Made by a program: the position numbers and the translations under genes. The notes under the pieces are model-generated. The model saw only the letters and a program-made list of their open reading frames with translations, did not search any database and was not told the DNA's origin. 64,000 nucleotides of DNA from Schizochytrium sp. TIO01 (lineage: Eukaryota > Sar > Bigyra > Thraustochytrida > Thraustochytriidae), in assembly GCA_004764695.1 (NCBI GenBank), contig SMSO01000035.1, forward strand, positions 866,001 to 930,000. The letters run 5' to 3'. The stretch's first letter is position 1, and every line of letters starts with the position of its first letter. This document shows positions 1 to 14,072 of this stretch, piece by piece.

Positions 1-45
1 AGAGCCCCTTGATGCCACAGCTCTTTTGAAACACTCACAATAGTG

Positions 46-345
<300 letters not shown>

Positions 346-459
346 CCTTTCCATTCTCCGCTTCCTTCAAAGTTTGACTTCGCGCTTTTCTTTTCCTCAA
401 TCATCTGCTACTGCGGCGCTTCTGCGTTATTCTCAGTGAATGAGTGCATGGCCCTTCCT

Positions 460-550
460 TTCTTTCTTTCCTTCCTTCTTTCCTTCCTCACGTAGACAGA
501 TACATTCATACGTAGATAGTAGATAGGTACATACGTGGATACATAGATAC
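460..550. repeat. Degenerate tetranucleotide repeats (CTTT/CCTT then GATA/ACAT-like)
   Basis: A pyrimidine run (tttctttctttccttcc) is followed by imperfect gata/tacata units up to about 550. This is simple-sequence DNA with no coding support. Confidence 0.7.
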
Positions 551-675
551 ATGACTGCCGTTGCAGCCAATAGGGCGATTCTGCAGACTCGTTTGCGAAG
601 GAGCCCATAAATCCTCGTCGCTCGCCAGCTTCAGCGTTCGCATTTGGCGTTCCCCAGCTTCGGAGCGCCTCGTGC

Positions 676-720
676 GTGCATGCAGGCATGCAGGCATGCA
701 GGCACGCAGGCACGCAGGTT
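676..720. repeat. 8-bp minisatellite (gcaggcat/gcaggcac)
   Basis: About five tandem copies of an 8-bp unit, with a t/c variant separating the first half of the array from the second half. The short open frames across it (ACMQACRHAG type) are repeat-encoded. Confidence 0.8.
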
Positions 721-811
721 CGTTCGCCACTCCCGTCTGCGCAGCTTCCTCCCTTCCGGCGCCCAAATCTTCTCCCTGAAGCGGTTTCCACGACGAAGGC
801 GCCGCCTCTCT

Positions 812-885
812 CACTCACTCACTCACTGACTGACCGACTGACAGACTGACCGACTCACTCACTCATTCACTCACTCACTGCCGTA
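812..885. repeat. Degenerate (CTCA/CTGA)n repeat
   Basis: Tetranucleotide units ctca, ctga and ccga alternate with drift over about 70 bp. It is probably an older member of the same tetranucleotide class seen on either side. Confidence 0.8.
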
Positions 886-888
886 AGG

Positions 889-1280
889 TTATTCATTCAT
901 TCAATTGTTCATTCATTATTCATTCATTATTCATTCATTCATTCATTCATTAATCATTCATGCATTCAATTATTCATTGATGCATTCAATTATTTATTCA
1001 TTCAATTATTCAATTATTCATTCATTCATTCATTCATTTAATCATTCATGCATTCAATTATTCATTCATTTAATCATTCATGCATTCAATTATTCATTCA
1101 ATTATTCAATTATTCAATTATTTGTTCAATTATTCAATCGATCGATCAATCATTCATTCATTCATTCATTCAATTATTAATTAATGCATTAATTCATTCA
1201 ATTATTCAATTATTCAATTATTCATTCATTCATTCATTCAATTCATTCATTCGTTCATTCGCTCATTCGCTCATTCCCGC
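889..1280. repeat. Degenerate (ATTC)n satellite, about 390 bp
   Basis: Long mosaic of attc, atta and gatg units with variants such as tgcattcaattattcat recurring several times, giving a higher-order structure of roughly 30-50 bp on top of the 4-bp unit. All frames stay open (HSFIHSFNY type), so the predicted proteins here are artefacts. Confidence 0.92.
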
Positions 1281-4020
1281 CGAGCGGAAAAGCTTCCCCA
1301 GCCTTCACCGTGGAACGCCGCCGCCACCAGCGACCGCCTCAACGTCAACGAAGCCACCCGAGCCAACACGCGAGTCTTCCGCCCCAAGAGCTCGTGCCTG
1401 GCGCTTCTTCTCCTTCAAGTTCTTCTCCTTCTTCTTCAAGTTCCTCGCCTCCTTCCTTCAGCACTTCTCCAACGAGGAGCGAGCGTATCATGGTTCCCGC
1501 CGCGGCCGCCTCGTCCCTTGACGTCCTCATTATGTATGTCTGTTTGCCCACAGCGTTCGCTCCAACGCGTTCCAGGCCCCTCAAGTATCGCCAAGAAGGC
1601 AACAGACGGGCATGTGAACAAACAGACAGACAGACAGACATGCGAACAGACGTAGGAGGCGACTCTTGAATGCGAGCGAGCGAAAGAACCAAAGAAAGCA
1701 AGAACCAAAGAAAGCAAGAACCAAAGAAAGCAAGAACCCAAGAAACAAGAACCAAAGAATTAAGAACCAGAACAACTAACAGAGATGCAAAGGGTCCTCT
1801 GAGAACGATCGACCAGCCAGCCAGCCAGCCAGGGCTCAACGAGGGACCCCGTTCCGCCGCCGCGGCCGTTCTTTCGCAGGCAGGCTCGAGAGAAGCAAGC
1901 AAGCAAGAGAGAGAGAGAGAGATGGCGGGTTCCTCTTGGTCCCAGGCGCCTCTCGATTCGGCGTTCCAGGCGCGTGGCCTGGCCCGCCTAGCACTACCTA
2001 CGGCCTCGTTAGTCGAGATTGCGAGAGCGGGAAAAAACTAGCTCTGCTCAGCTCTGCTCAGGGAAGGCGGCAGGAAATTTTGAAATTTATCTTCAGAAAA
2101 GGAGTAGGAGTGGCTAGGGAGGCAGGTAGGCCCGCGAGAAGAAAAGAGAAGAGAACAGAAGAGAAGAGAACAGCGGTTCTGCAGTCAATTTGAACCGTTT
2201 TGAAAAACAAAGGCGGATTTGAAGCGGAGCGGATACGGCGACTTTTCAAGCTCGAGCGATGCGCTCTGAGCGGGAGGGAGAGGGCGAGAGAGCAGTGAAG
2301 AGCTTTGCCTCGTTCTCGCGGACCCTGCTCCAGCCCAGCGTTCGTAGAGACACCAGAAAACGAGTGAGCCGGAGGGAGGGAAGAAAACCAACCAGCAAGA
2401 AAAGCGAGCATCCCATGAGCGAGCTTCGCGTTGGCCGACCTGCTCACTCACCACTCCCTGTCCGTATCCTGGCCGTGCCTGCGATCGTGCTCGCGCCGCA
2501 GGGCCGAGGCAAGAATCGCCGCCTCTTCAGCCTCGCTCGCCCGCCCGCCCACCGCGAACCTTGCTTAAGGCAGGACCCTCGCTCGATGCGGCATCCAGGG
2601 CGTTGACGTGCCGCTGGTCCTGAAGTCCGTGCACTCGCTGTGCACGGCCTCTCTGCCTGAACGCCAGACGGACGACGAACCGGACGGCCAACTCGAACCC
2701 GGAGTCGAACTTGCCGAGGAGCAGGAGGTGCCGCAAGCGCGAGCAGGCAGGCAGACAGGCAGACAGGCAGACAGACGCTCCGCTTCCTCTGCTCGTGGTC
2801 CGTGCAGGCAGCGGCTCCGGAGACCTTTTCTTTCCTTCCACTGAAGATCAGCGTTGCGTTCTTGTCTTGCAAGATCTCCAATCCGGAGCAGCTGTGCAGC
2901 AGCAAAAGCATTCGCTCGAACTAGACCATGTGTGGCCTGGCGAGGTCGGTCAGCCTCGTCGCGTTCTTCTTCTTGGAGTCTTGGAGTCTTCCGGGCTTGC
3001 TTCTTCGCCAGATTGCGCTGCTTCGGAGTCGCCTCGCCTGGTCTACTCGTGGTGATCTTGCCCGCAATGGAGAGCACTCTCACAAGGGACAAGGGAAGAA
3101 AGAGTCCGTGTATGTGAGTGACTCAACTACCCATGGCCTCCTTGGGAACGGCGACCGGGAAGACTTAGACATCGTTGAATACATAAATAGATTATTAAAT
3201 AGATCACGAGCTAGGGAGACTAGCAGATAGATGGAGCAGGATACCAGCAAAAACTCCGTCGGCGCAGTGGCCAGGAATACATTTGCGAAAGAAGGTCTGC
3301 GAGCCCACGCATGCATGCATGCGTGCACTCATTTATCCATTGCGATTTTCTGTCCCGCGACGTTGCAAACGCTTGAGTGAAAAAGGGCCAGGACACTTCG
3401 AGAAGTGGATCGATCGTCCAGAGACAATTTTGGCGAGTTTTCACTTCGAAGTGACAAGAGGACTCTGAATTTATTGGTTGGTTCCAAGCCAGAGAATAGT
3501 TAGTAGACAGGATCAAAGGATCGAAGGAGACAACTTTTGAGGGCTAAGGACTCCATCGCACTCATCTTAGATCGTCTCGTACAGGCAGTTCATAAGCGCC
3601 TAGGTCTAGCAAGCATCATCCCAACAAAAAGAAGAGACAAAGAAACCTGGAGAAAGGGGTTGAAAAGTGAACTAAGGTTTTCCTCTTCTGTTCTTTCACG
3701 TGGATCTGAAAGTTCCTTTGATTAATTTTTTTAGCTAAAAGAGAAAAGAATGTAAGAAGAAAATACTTTCTGGTTTGATAGAGGAAAAGGTGCCGAAAGA
3801 GCAAATACACTTATTGAAGGGAGGGAAGGCTGGAAGCTGTCTCCTGCTAAAAGGAAGTATCTAAGGTGCAGAAGCAGCGGCACGTGGTGGCCCACCAATG
3901 TACTAGCACTCTGAACCTTCCATATCTGCAATTTCTGCTAGGTAACGCATAGTAGGCACTGCCTACGAGCTGCTGTCATTGAGTGCCCATCACCCTTCAA
4001 TATTCTTTCTTCTGCTGTTT
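1281..4020. other. Gene-free stretch, GC-rich with minisatellites
   Basis: I see no convincing gene. Open frames on both strands are Arg/Ser/Pro- or Cys-rich and lack recognisable domains. Short tandem elements are scattered through it: a 16-bp aagaaccaaagaaagc unit at about 1687-1765, an 11-bp duplication (agctctgctc) near 2040-2060, ggcagaca units at 2746-2775 and catg repeats near 3310-3330. Confidence 0.7.
1687..1770. repeat. 16-bp minisatellite (aagaaccaaagaaagc)
   Basis: Three near-identical 16-bp copies, followed by degenerate ones (aagaacccaagaaac, aagaaccaaagaatt, aagaaccagaac). It is purine-rich on the plus strand. Confidence 0.85.
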
Positions 4021-4033
4021 GTTTGTTTAAGTT

Positions 4034-4238
4034 GTTTGTTTGTTTGTTTGTTTGTTTGTTTGTTTGTTTGTTTGTTTGTTTGTTTGTTTGTTTGTTTGTT
4101 TGTTTGTTTGTTTGTTTGTTTGTTTGTTTGTTTGTTTGTTTGTTTGTTTGTTTGTTTGTTTGTTTGTTTGTTTGTTTGTTTGTTTGTTTGTTTGTTTGTT
4201 TGTTTGTTTGTTTGTTTGTTTGTTTGTTTGTTTGTTTG
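4034..4238. repeat. (TTTG)n microsatellite, about 51 units
   Basis: A perfect tetranucleotide array, preceded by a short interrupted copy (gtttgtttgtttaagt). Translations give (CLFV)n on plus and (NKQT)n on minus, both artefacts of the repeat. The purity implies recent slippage growth. Confidence 0.97.
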
Positions 4239-4427
4239 TATCTCTACATAGATCTCCATTCAAAGCCGCTCTTCACAAAACCTATCTGCGCAAATGCACT
4301 CCCTCGCGCATGTTTGGCTGGCCAGCTTCTGTGCGCCTTTCTACCTATTGGTGGCGCAACGGCGAGAACCTTGGCGGCTTGAAGACAGGTCGGCCTTGTG
4401 GAGGCGAAGTCTTGGTCTTGAGAAAGC

Positions 4428-4463
<36 letters not shown>

Positions 4464-4465
4464 GG
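4428..4465. repeat. (ACAG)n microsatellite, about 9 units
   Basis: Perfect acag tetranucleotides followed by a degenerate tail (gtagacagatgtctaagacagacagatag). Confidence 0.9.
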
Positions 4466-6422
4466 TAGACAGATGTCTAAGACAGACAGATAGATTCGTG
4501 CCCATCCAAGATAAAGCAAAGAACACTTGGGTGTGCCCACCTACTTGAAAAGGCGGAGGAAGGCACGGGACCTCGAGCCTTGATCGCTTCGAGTGTTTCT
4601 TTTTAGATGGAGCAATCAATCTTCTCCTCGATGGTCACGAAGTGATCAGCTCGCTAGTTCAAGCTAGTGCGGACTTGAGTGCAGCGCAAATGCAGAGCTA
4701 CGGCATGTTCGTGCGCCTGCAATGATGTCAGAAGCAGTAGATGCAATAGGCATCGTCGGAGTGCTCGCTCGATCTTGAAGTTCCCTCCACTGCTGTCCCC
4801 TGAAAATGAAAATAGCACGGAGGCCCTCCCCTTTTAAACTATTAAAACTCTTTGTGGACAGCGTCTGCGAAGCAAGCAAGCAATGCGGTAGCAGGTTTTT
4901 AAATACATTAAATACAGGTAAGTTGGTTTCCAACAACAATCTCCTTTGATTTACAAGTTTCCAAGTCCTTGCATATACGTATGTATTTTCATGATTCACA
5001 TATTTATTTTCATGATTCACATACTTATTTGAAAGAAAATAGAAAGCTTTCACGCAGAAGCATCTGCGGGCCAAATCACTAGTAGTAAGTAAGTAAAAGG
5101 CAAAAAAAAAAGAGGGGAAGAGAAAAAGAAAAGGTATAGGCCTATCTATATATGTTACTTTAAAGAAAAAGAAAAAGAAAAAAGAAAAGAAAAGAAAAAG
5201 CATTTGGCCTGAAAAGCTTAATTCGGAAGAACGGGGCCCTTCCAAGATGAAAGGAAGCTAACTATCTTTGGGCTTTGCTTTATTTGTTTCCTTTCGACTC
5301 TGCTGCATTTGCGTGAGTGCAAGCGAGCGAACAAGCTTGCTTACCAAATGGCTCCAAGGTGACCAACTCCCCTGTTCCTGTTCCTGTTCCTGTTCCTGTT
5401 CCTGTTTCTGTTTCCTGCCCCCCGCTCTGCTCCAGGCGGCTTGAAACCGCATGAAAGAAGCCTCAGAGACCTTCTTGATTGTTTCTTCGAGTTAGCGACC
5501 TCCATCGCGATGCCCTGCATCGCAGCGTATTTACAATCGAAAACGAAAACGAAAACGAAAACACCGCCTCCTCTTCCGAAGTTCAAAATGGCTCACAAGA
5601 TTCCGCGCCTGTTCTCAAATAACACATTCACTCACTCATTCATTCACTCATGCATGCATTACACAGTACGCACATAACAAAGTATTCAGTTCGCCATCCA
5701 TCCGTCAATCAATCAATCCATCGACCTTCGCTCCAACCAGAGCCCGTGCCACCTCCTTCTCAGCCGTGGACCATGCCGCCAATAGACTGCCTTTGCTACA
5801 GCTTCGTCCTCGAGCATGCACGTCAGGCAGGCAATCAATCCCTCGCTGGCAGCCAGCCTTCGCGAAGACGATGCGAGAGCAGCGCTAAGTAGGTAAGTAA
5901 GTTATTGGCACAGCCAGGTCAGCTGCGCGGAGTTCGACGACTTGCTACTTGGGTTCGGCCGCGCGAACCCAATTCAGGAGCGCATCTCGTGCTGCAGTGA
6001 GTGAGTGAGTGAGTGAGTGACAGACAATGCTCGTGGCCGGTGTGTAGTAACAACCACTCTGCTGCTCCTGCTGCCGCTGGCTGCGATGTTTCAGCCCTGC
6101 CGGCACAAAAAGCGAGCTCCAGAGACAGGCAGACAGGCTTTGCTGCGCTGTGCTGCGCTGTGCTGCGCTGCGATGGGCTGCGATGGGCTCCTTTCCTTCT
6201 CTCTGTGCCGATCTGCCTCGCTGCTGGAGCTGCCGATGATGATGGAGAAGAAGTGATGATGCTGCTGATGACGATGACGGGATGATGACGACGACGATCG
6301 TGGAAAGTACTTTGCAGGAAAAACAAGCTTTTTTCCTTTCATTCTCTTTTAAACTCTAAGATGACATTAACTGTGAACTAATTTTAAATAAAATGTTTTC
6401 GAATTTTACAAGAGTAATTGTA

Positions 6423-6426
<4 letters not shown>
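4466..6426. other. Gene-free stretch with hexanucleotide and other simple repeats
   Basis: No supportable gene. It contains an A-rich block around 5100-5210, a (TTCCTG)n hexanucleotide run at about 5374-5415, a (CGAAAA)n run at 5537-5563, (GTGA)n at 5998-6021, a 10-bp gctgcgctgt tandem near 6140-6175 and a gatgatg/gacgac run at 6235-6300. The open frames derive from these repeats. Confidence 0.7.

Positions 6427-6427
<1 letters not shown>

Positions 6428-6516
<89 letters not shown>
6428..6516. repeat. (CAG)n trinucleotide tract, about 29 units
   Basis: A perfect CAG array in A/T-rich intergenic DNA. No long open frame on either strand continues into flanking unique sequence, so it does not look like a poly-Gln coding tract. 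Confidence 0.95.
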
Positions 6517-9500
6517 TGCATGGCATTCCAAAATGGAAATACAGTACCTACTACCTATGAGGAATGCGTACTGGGATAGCGATCTTTCGAATCTTCTGAT
6601 TGACTGGCTGACTAACTGATAGAAAGTGTGGCAGAGGGAAGAATTTTCAAGACGATGAAAAAGGAATTAATTACCTGCTACTACTACTACTATTACTACT
6701 CCTTCCTTCCACCTGAAAGCAGTACCTAGTTTTGGATTCTTTCAAGACTTTAGCCAAACAAAAGTTGGCGTGGCGAAGTATGTATGTCCCTGTCGAGGCT
6801 TGTTTTCTTCATTGAAGACACAAAAACCAGAGCAGCAGGTATATTTACTCTTTGCACCATAAGAAACTAAAACATGGCGGATGTCAAGGCTGGGAAGGAA
6901 AGGAAAGGAAATGAAAGGAAAGGAAAGAACCAATCAACCTAGCTAGCTAGCTAAAAGAATGAAATAAATAAATACACGTGCTAAAATGATCACCCAGCCT
7001 CCACTACCTACTAGTTCCGACTGGTCCTTTAGGGACTATGGTTCGTGATCGCCGCTCTTCCAGCCCGAGTATCCAGCCAGCCGAGCTAGGGCACTCAAGA
7101 CAGGCTTCCTTGTCGGCGGTTTCTTCACGTTACCGTGCGCCATTTCAAGGACAGGCGCAGTGCGTGGGCAGGTGTCACGTCGGCTCGCTCGCGAGGCCTC
7201 TCAGGTCTCGCTTCGATCTCGAAGAGCAGCCCGCCGTCGCTCAAGCTCGCTTCGAAGAATCTTCTTCAATCAAGCTCGCTTGTTTTCTCAACCAAGCCCG
7301 CCATCATCCACCCCAATGACCACCCAGAGCTGCACCACAGAAACGCCAACGCCAAGCGAAGAAGGCAACGCCACAGACACACAGGCAGATAGAGAAATAG
7401 TCGTCGAGAACGAATGAGTGGCTGCGAGGCACCAGCTTCTTCTGCCCTGCGCACGGGTGAGTTGGCCGCGTTGCTCTAGCTAGACTAGGTCTGCAGATAC
7501 AGACAGACAGACTTGGTGCTGCTCCAGAGAGAGAGAGAGATTTTCATTCTACGACTCGTGGGTCGGGGGGCTCCTGGGTGATGTTCAAGCTGGCCTCAAG
7601 CCGTCTGGAGACAGCGGGAAACGGTGGCTTTCCTCGAGCAATCTTGACGAACAAACAAGCAAACAGTCTGTTTGAATGAATGCCTCTTTTGAGGCTCCCG
7701 TATGGGCCCGAGAGTTCCTTTCGTCAATTTCGAGCTATTTCTCTCTCTCGCTACAGTCTGAAAATGATATTTCATTCTTTGAAAAAAAAAACCTAAATAA
7801 TAATATTTTAGCATGGCTATGATTATTATATTTTAAAAATTAAAATCTTTTTTAAACATAACTATAAAAGCTAATATGCACTATATCACTACTGAGATAC
7901 TAGACTAGTCTAGTCGCTTTAGCCAGCGCAGGAAGGGACTACGGTCTAGCGTCCTGGCCCGCAGTTCCTCCATAGTTCCCTCTCTGAGTGTGCCTTCGCG
8001 CGAAGCTTTGAAAGGGGGCGCACTTTTTGTGCAGATGCAAGGTGCACTAAAAGCGTAGTGGGGAGCGCAGGGCTGTGTCCCTTCGCAAGATCTTTTGCTT
8101 TTGGGTGGTGATCTTTCGGCGTTGGTAGTTAGTTACGGAGCAGTAATGACTTGTTTATCATTGGTAAAGTCGCCACTGCAAGCAAGAGGAATGCATGCAG
8201 CAGCGAAGGCCTCTTTGGCTTCAGGAAAGGGGTTCTGTCATAGCTGTTGTAGCGAGGTCGGTTTCTGAAGAAGCAGGCGCGGCGCAGATCGATGGGAGCG
8301 AGCAAGCTCGCAGCTGCTGCGCAGCGCCCTCAAGAGGGTTTTCAGAGTGCAGCTAATCAGATTACACCGAAGCACGTGGCTGGGAGCGGGAAAAAAAGCC
8401 TAGATTTACCAAAAAAAAAATAATTATTTCTTCATCGTTTGTCCTGTCTCACCTTGCCTTGCCTTGGCCACTTATGTAATATTGGCCAACGAGGCCGCCG
8501 CCTGCTTATTAGAAGGCCGAGGAAGGCAGTATCGGCGTGGTTGTGGCACAGCTAACTTGGAGCGGAGTCTTGCTTAGGTCCACCCCATCGCCGAGAACTA
8601 ATTAGCATCCGATGACGTACCCGGGAAGAGGCAGAAAGCTGTGAGGGCTATGCTATTAAACAATTAATCAATCGTCAAGTGAAAACCTTTCTCTTTTGTT
8701 TGTGGGAGTAGTAGAAGATTGATTGGAAAGGTATTTTCCTGAACACTGCTACATCTTTGGTGCGCGCCATCGAAACTTGCTTTTAGAATGAGGTCAGCAT
8801 TGCAAACAGACAGTCGTGATCACGACCCACCCTCATGAGATTGTGTTGGTTGAAAACTCAAGGAAGAGCGCTTACGAGTAAAGGAGCTCTATCATGTAAA
8901 AACTTTTAAACTGTTGAAAAGAAATCGATGAAATAAATAACAAATAGCTACAAACTGCGTAATCGAAAGAAATAGTTTGGTGAATGTTTTAGAAAACAGC
9001 TCGAGTTGGTACTTTGCTTTCAGTGTTTGAAAGTTACAGGAACTACTAGTAAGTTGTTAAAACTTTAAAGTAGGAGCGCAAGTTGGTGGCGTTCTTGCTC
9101 CCAGGTAGAGGCGTGGGCCAATCTTTGGCTGCAGTTTATAGCTGCTCTTAATTTATGCATCGAGTGACTTTCTTCTTTTTTAACATTTCCATGTTTTGAT
9201 CCAACGCGTGCGTATATTGGCGCTTTCTCACACTGGTGAGCGAAACTCGAAGAGTAGGGAGCGCATAGCTGCACCGCATTGGTAACGATATCTCAAAGGT
9301 GCGATGATCTATGTTCATGCCTTACCACGGAGAGCTTTCAAAAGAGCATCTGCAGTGCTTAAATGGGTTTTAGTTATGTTGGGGGATAAACTTCATAGAT
9401 AGGAAGAAAATGTAATTTCCTGCGCGTTTTTTTTTTTAAAAATTTATAAATATAATGTACACTGTTCCGCCTGGGCCGAGCCAGAAGATTCCCTCAGAAA

Positions 9501-12500
9501 TATTATAATTAAGTAACAGCCGCACGAACAGATTCGAAACGCTCGTCGTGCAGTTTGCTTGCGTTCACGTTTTTCAATGTTCTAGTTGCATCCTCAACTA
9601 CAGAGGACAGCATGTATGCGATGCATGGGCATCAAAATGCCACTGTAAAATGCATACTCGAGGGGTTGACTCGCTGGAAAATTTTCCAAAGTACTTAGCA
9701 CATTCAGAAGTACCAAAACCCTATATCATGTTACTATATGAGGAATCTCGCCACTGTCACGCCGAATTGTTGGTTCTGAAGGACATCAACGTGGCAGTTT
9801 TATATAGTTATATCTGTCTCACGGGATTCTGAAACTAGAAAGAAGCAGTTTGGTTGAAAAAAAAATATGAATGGAAGTTATGTGAACATAGCCTATTCAC
9901 AAAAGACTCGAGCAACGTATTTTGCTCCACAAGTAATCACACGCTTTAAGATGATGAGCTTCTCGGTTCTATCCAAATGCGAAACTGCGAGACATTAAAA
10001 TGAGAATTATATTTACTATCTTTTCAAAAAAAAAAAAGTAAGAAAGAAAGAAAAGGAAAGCTTTAAAAGGTCGCGCACTTTCTCTATACAAAGCTATACC
10101 CTTTGCCGGGAACAAAGTGTGCTCGCTTGTCGAGACCATTTGGCCCTTGTTTCTTCCAAAATATTGTTTCTCTGCACAGCGCAGTGGCACTGGACCGTCA
10201 CTATGGTAACTACTCGATTGAAAGTTTAGCCTGGCCTTGCAGTCGCGCAGTAGCAGTAGCTACTTTGGTGTCTGCGCCTTTTGAAGCAAATGCAAAGGAT
10301 GAGTTTGGTAGTACCTAGATCAATGGATTATGCACATAAACTGTTTCAAGATTGAGTTTAAAGTGCAATGCAGTCCTAGCAATTATTGCTCCCACAATGT
10401 ATTGTTCACAGGGACAAAGGATGCCGATCAGGCATGATTGTGCTGTCTTCTTCTTGTGTTTGTTAGTATTGGCTTGCATGAAGGGAAGTTTAAACTTAAA
10501 AAGAATGTGGATCCCATGCTGTACTTTAAACAAGTTTGTTGCTCACAGCAAAGTTAATAAGATATTAAACTGCCATGGTGGCTAGATGAATACAAAATGA
10601 ACATACTTAAAATTCTACTCAATTGATTCATAAAACTTAAAAATTGAGGAAGCGGTTATAGTGGATATAGTAGCTTGCAGTCTTGCCTAAAGATGCACTA
10701 CTGTTTTGATCTTAACAGCATTAGATACAAGAAACAATACACATGTAGACTTGCTACTTCCAATCGGTGCAAAAGTACTGAGTTTGGAATTACCTATTGC
10801 GAGAACGTGAACAAATTGACCCGTTTCAGTAATGATCAAATTATCAAAATCAAGTTCCCATCGTTGTTGTTAAGCTTCACATCAGCAGAGGTTCGTTGAG
10901 TCTAAATAGATTCAAAAAAGAAAAAAAATGTCGATTGAAAGCAAAGTTGGATTTTATCGTTTTTCTTCGATACAGAAATTCATGTTTAAGCTCACAGGAG
11001 TTTGCCAAGGCTCCTGGCAGCTTGACATGATCGTACCAAGTATGTGACGATTCGAACTACCTCGACCGACCAATTAAATGTGTGTATATTTTAATCTTTT
11101 CGAACGCTTGATGGACTCAAATTCCTATTTCTATTTCAGAACCAGCCCATGATAGTTTAAAGAACAAGTTAGCACGTGCCAAAGTGCTCGAGTTCGAAGT
11201 ATGACAGTGGTCTGAACTAAGTGAGATGTTACGTTAGTACCCCATTGGCTTCGTGCGGGTTATGTCTCTCAATATTAATATAGACTTGTTTCATGTTTAC
11301 GTCACCCTTCTAAGTCCCGTAACGGACACATCGATCCGTTGAAAGGGGTTAGGGTCAAGGAGCGCAAAAGGGGGGTAGGCACGGAGAAACTGCGCGATCG
11401 CTTTCTTTTCTGCTACTGCGCGAGCACGCGCGCTAATTTTCTTTCGGCCGTGAACACCGCAGGTGCCCCATCCGCCAGTGAGCTGTGAGTAGGACATAAT
11501 CTATATGTCCCCACCTAGTGCTCCTCAAACGCAGTTGCTTTGCAGTTGATTTGTCTCCTAGCACACTGGATTCTCCACATGGTAGAGTGGCTCTCAAGGC
11601 TGCCTGAGCAAATGCAAGAGATTCGGTAGTAGATGAGATTAGCACTGTGGGCAGTGGAGAGTAAGAGGAGAAAGGAGCAGTGGAAAGTGGTCAACCGATT
11701 GCACTGTTTCCCCCACAGTCACCAGCCTTGCAGCCGCGCAGATGGGGCGCGTTTTTCCTCCCTCCTTCCTTTTCTTTCTTTCTTTCTTTCTTTCATTCAT
11801 TTTTTGTTTAGGTGGTTGTCACGAAGTATCGTGATTCTTCCCTCCGGTGCGGCCGATCGTGAAGCCATCCTTTCAAGTAAGTGATCGGCTGATTGTCACC
11901 ATGGCGATGTCTACAACGCCGCTTTCAATTTCATCAGGCTCGGGGCTCGGTTGAGCGAATTTTCAAGTGTTTCGCTTTTTATGACTTTTTTTAATTAAAA
12001 CGTTTTAAACATAATGTTTTTTTTTTTATTTAAAAAATTAAATAAAACTACTCGAGGAATAGTATTGGAACTTGACGGTGCCTTTAATATTTTACAAAAT
12101 TGAATTGCCATTTTAAAATAAAAATTTAGAAATAGAATTAATAGTAGTAAAAGTTCTGAAAACAAGCACGGCACAAGTAAACAGAAAATGTCTCAAGGGC
12201 AGTAAGTGGTATCGCAGGTTCACAACGACTGCCTTGTCTGTTTGGCTGACGCGGGTGGCGAGCGCGGGGCGAAAGGAAGAGGGGGCGGGAATCTACTATT
12301 GTGCCCGGCTGCCTCTCGGGTTGATGCACTACCACAAATAACTAACTATCCATCAGGCGAGGGACCGGTTGGATATTGGCTAGAAACGAAGCAGTCTAAA
12401 CAACTAGTTTTCTTTGATTGAATGATTATAATGGTTTTATTTTTAAAATAATTCTTTTTAACTAAATTAAAAGTAAAGTTTACTCCGGTCATTACAAAAA

Positions 12501-14070
12501 AAAAAAAAAAAAAAAAGGCTCTTGGAACAAAATATGTTCGAGAATTTTCTTTAGTTTTGGGCGAATGAAGATAACGTGATCTAACAAGTTGAGACAGTTT
12601 AGAAAGCAACTGCGGCTTTCTATGATGAAAAATATTTTTTTGGATTTAGAAAAATTACAAATGTTAAAGGAATAGTAGAGGTAGTCGCTTATCCCCTGAT
12701 GGACTGCACTGTGACGATGACGATGCGGAGACAGCGACGCAGGCAGGAAATGGTGGTTTCTCTTATCATGGTTCGTAAAAATATCCTAGAAGATCTTATT
12801 CTTTTTCCTTTAATAGAAGAATACTAAAACGATCAAGTAAGCCCATTTGAATTACAGGATTATTTACAGTCGTGGTTTGAGAATTGTCGAAGCTTTAATT
12901 TGGCGAAACTTGCAGCACATAAACGATCCTGCCACTTCCATATAACCCAGTGGTTTCTGCTCGTATTGCTGGGCAGACGGCACGGGCCACATACACATTC
13001 GACACGAGGCGAGCAGTTCCGAGCTCTACACAAATTGGACACGAATGAATTTTGAGCTCTTCCGAGCAATCGCTTTCGAGAGATTCTGAAAAAGCGAGGC
13101 GGTGTTCGCGAATTGCAATTACTCTGCAGCCTTTGGAAATCCACCCTGGCGCTCAAGTTATTCCCTGGAGGCAACCTCAATCTTGAAATCGCACACGCAC
13201 GCAGGTCATTTTAGATTCAGCTTCGCTGGCGGTACTGTAGCAGGTCAACCAAAGCAAACAGGCGAACGCAGGAATACACGTACATAGATTGTCCACTTAG
13301 ATCACAATACATACAAACATAGATTCATAGAAGCAAGCACCCACTGCGCGAGCGGTTCAAATGTCCAACCTTCCCGCGCACCGCACGTCTCCTGCAATCC
13401 TCTTCCACAGACAAGCGCGCTCGCTCCCACGCACGGAGGCAGATGGGTGCCGGCACTTGCACAAAGCCCGCGTCGATTGGGATTGAACTGCGCAAGCATA
13501 CCTATTGTGCCAGCGGAGTCCGGAGTGTTGCTTCACCGCGAGCCTCGGTGATGGAGAAATGCTGCTTTGAACCTATTGCCACCGTGGTTACGCAAGACTA
13601 TCTTCTGCTAAGCTCTCTTACGATGACCCATCACCATAATAAGTAGATTCGTAGAGACGTCCTTATATACATACATACATAAATACATAAATTCATAAAT
13701 ACACATACGTAAATGCTTCAGGAAAAACCAGACCATTCGAATCGCAGGAATCAGAAGCTCAGTCTGCCGAGTTTACCTGCGGAAGACCGCAAGCACGCGG
13801 CAACGAGGGGCGCTGCGAGCGAGCGATCAATCGAAATCGATCCGCGAGGCTGCGAGGCTGCTAGATTGCACGAGCACGGGTGCGCGCGCGTGCGAGAGAG
13901 AGAGAGAGAGAGAGAGGACAGCAGTTGGGCTTGCTGTTAGGTAGATCGTAGGTGCACCTATACCTTCCTACTACTGTTGTGCTGGCTAACGAGTGAAAAT
14001 CAGTGCCGCGAGTTCAACTTTGCAAGTTATCGAGTTTGCAAAAAAGGGTCGCGGCTGGAAACCGCGTGGG
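6517..14070. other. 7.5-kb stretch without a supportable gene
   Basis: Open frames are all under about 110 codons and lack recognisable domains, good start context or continuity with neighbours. Simple sequences include (GGAAA)n at 6896-6928, GA at 7530-7541, (CTTT)n at 11774-11797, a run of about 22 A at 12497-12519, an AAATACAT/ACAT block at 13667-13720 and GA at 13894-13917. I looked for tRNA box elements and conserved snRNA motifs by eye and found none that fold or match. Confidence 0.6.
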
Positions 14071-14072
14071 CT

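Noticed and set aside
905-1521. His/Ser/Phe/Ile-rich frames
   Set aside because: Derived from the degenerate (ATTC)n satellite.
3979-4468. Several long frames of CLFV or NKQT repeats on both strands
   Set aside because: Translation of (TTTG)n; no unique protein sequence is attached.
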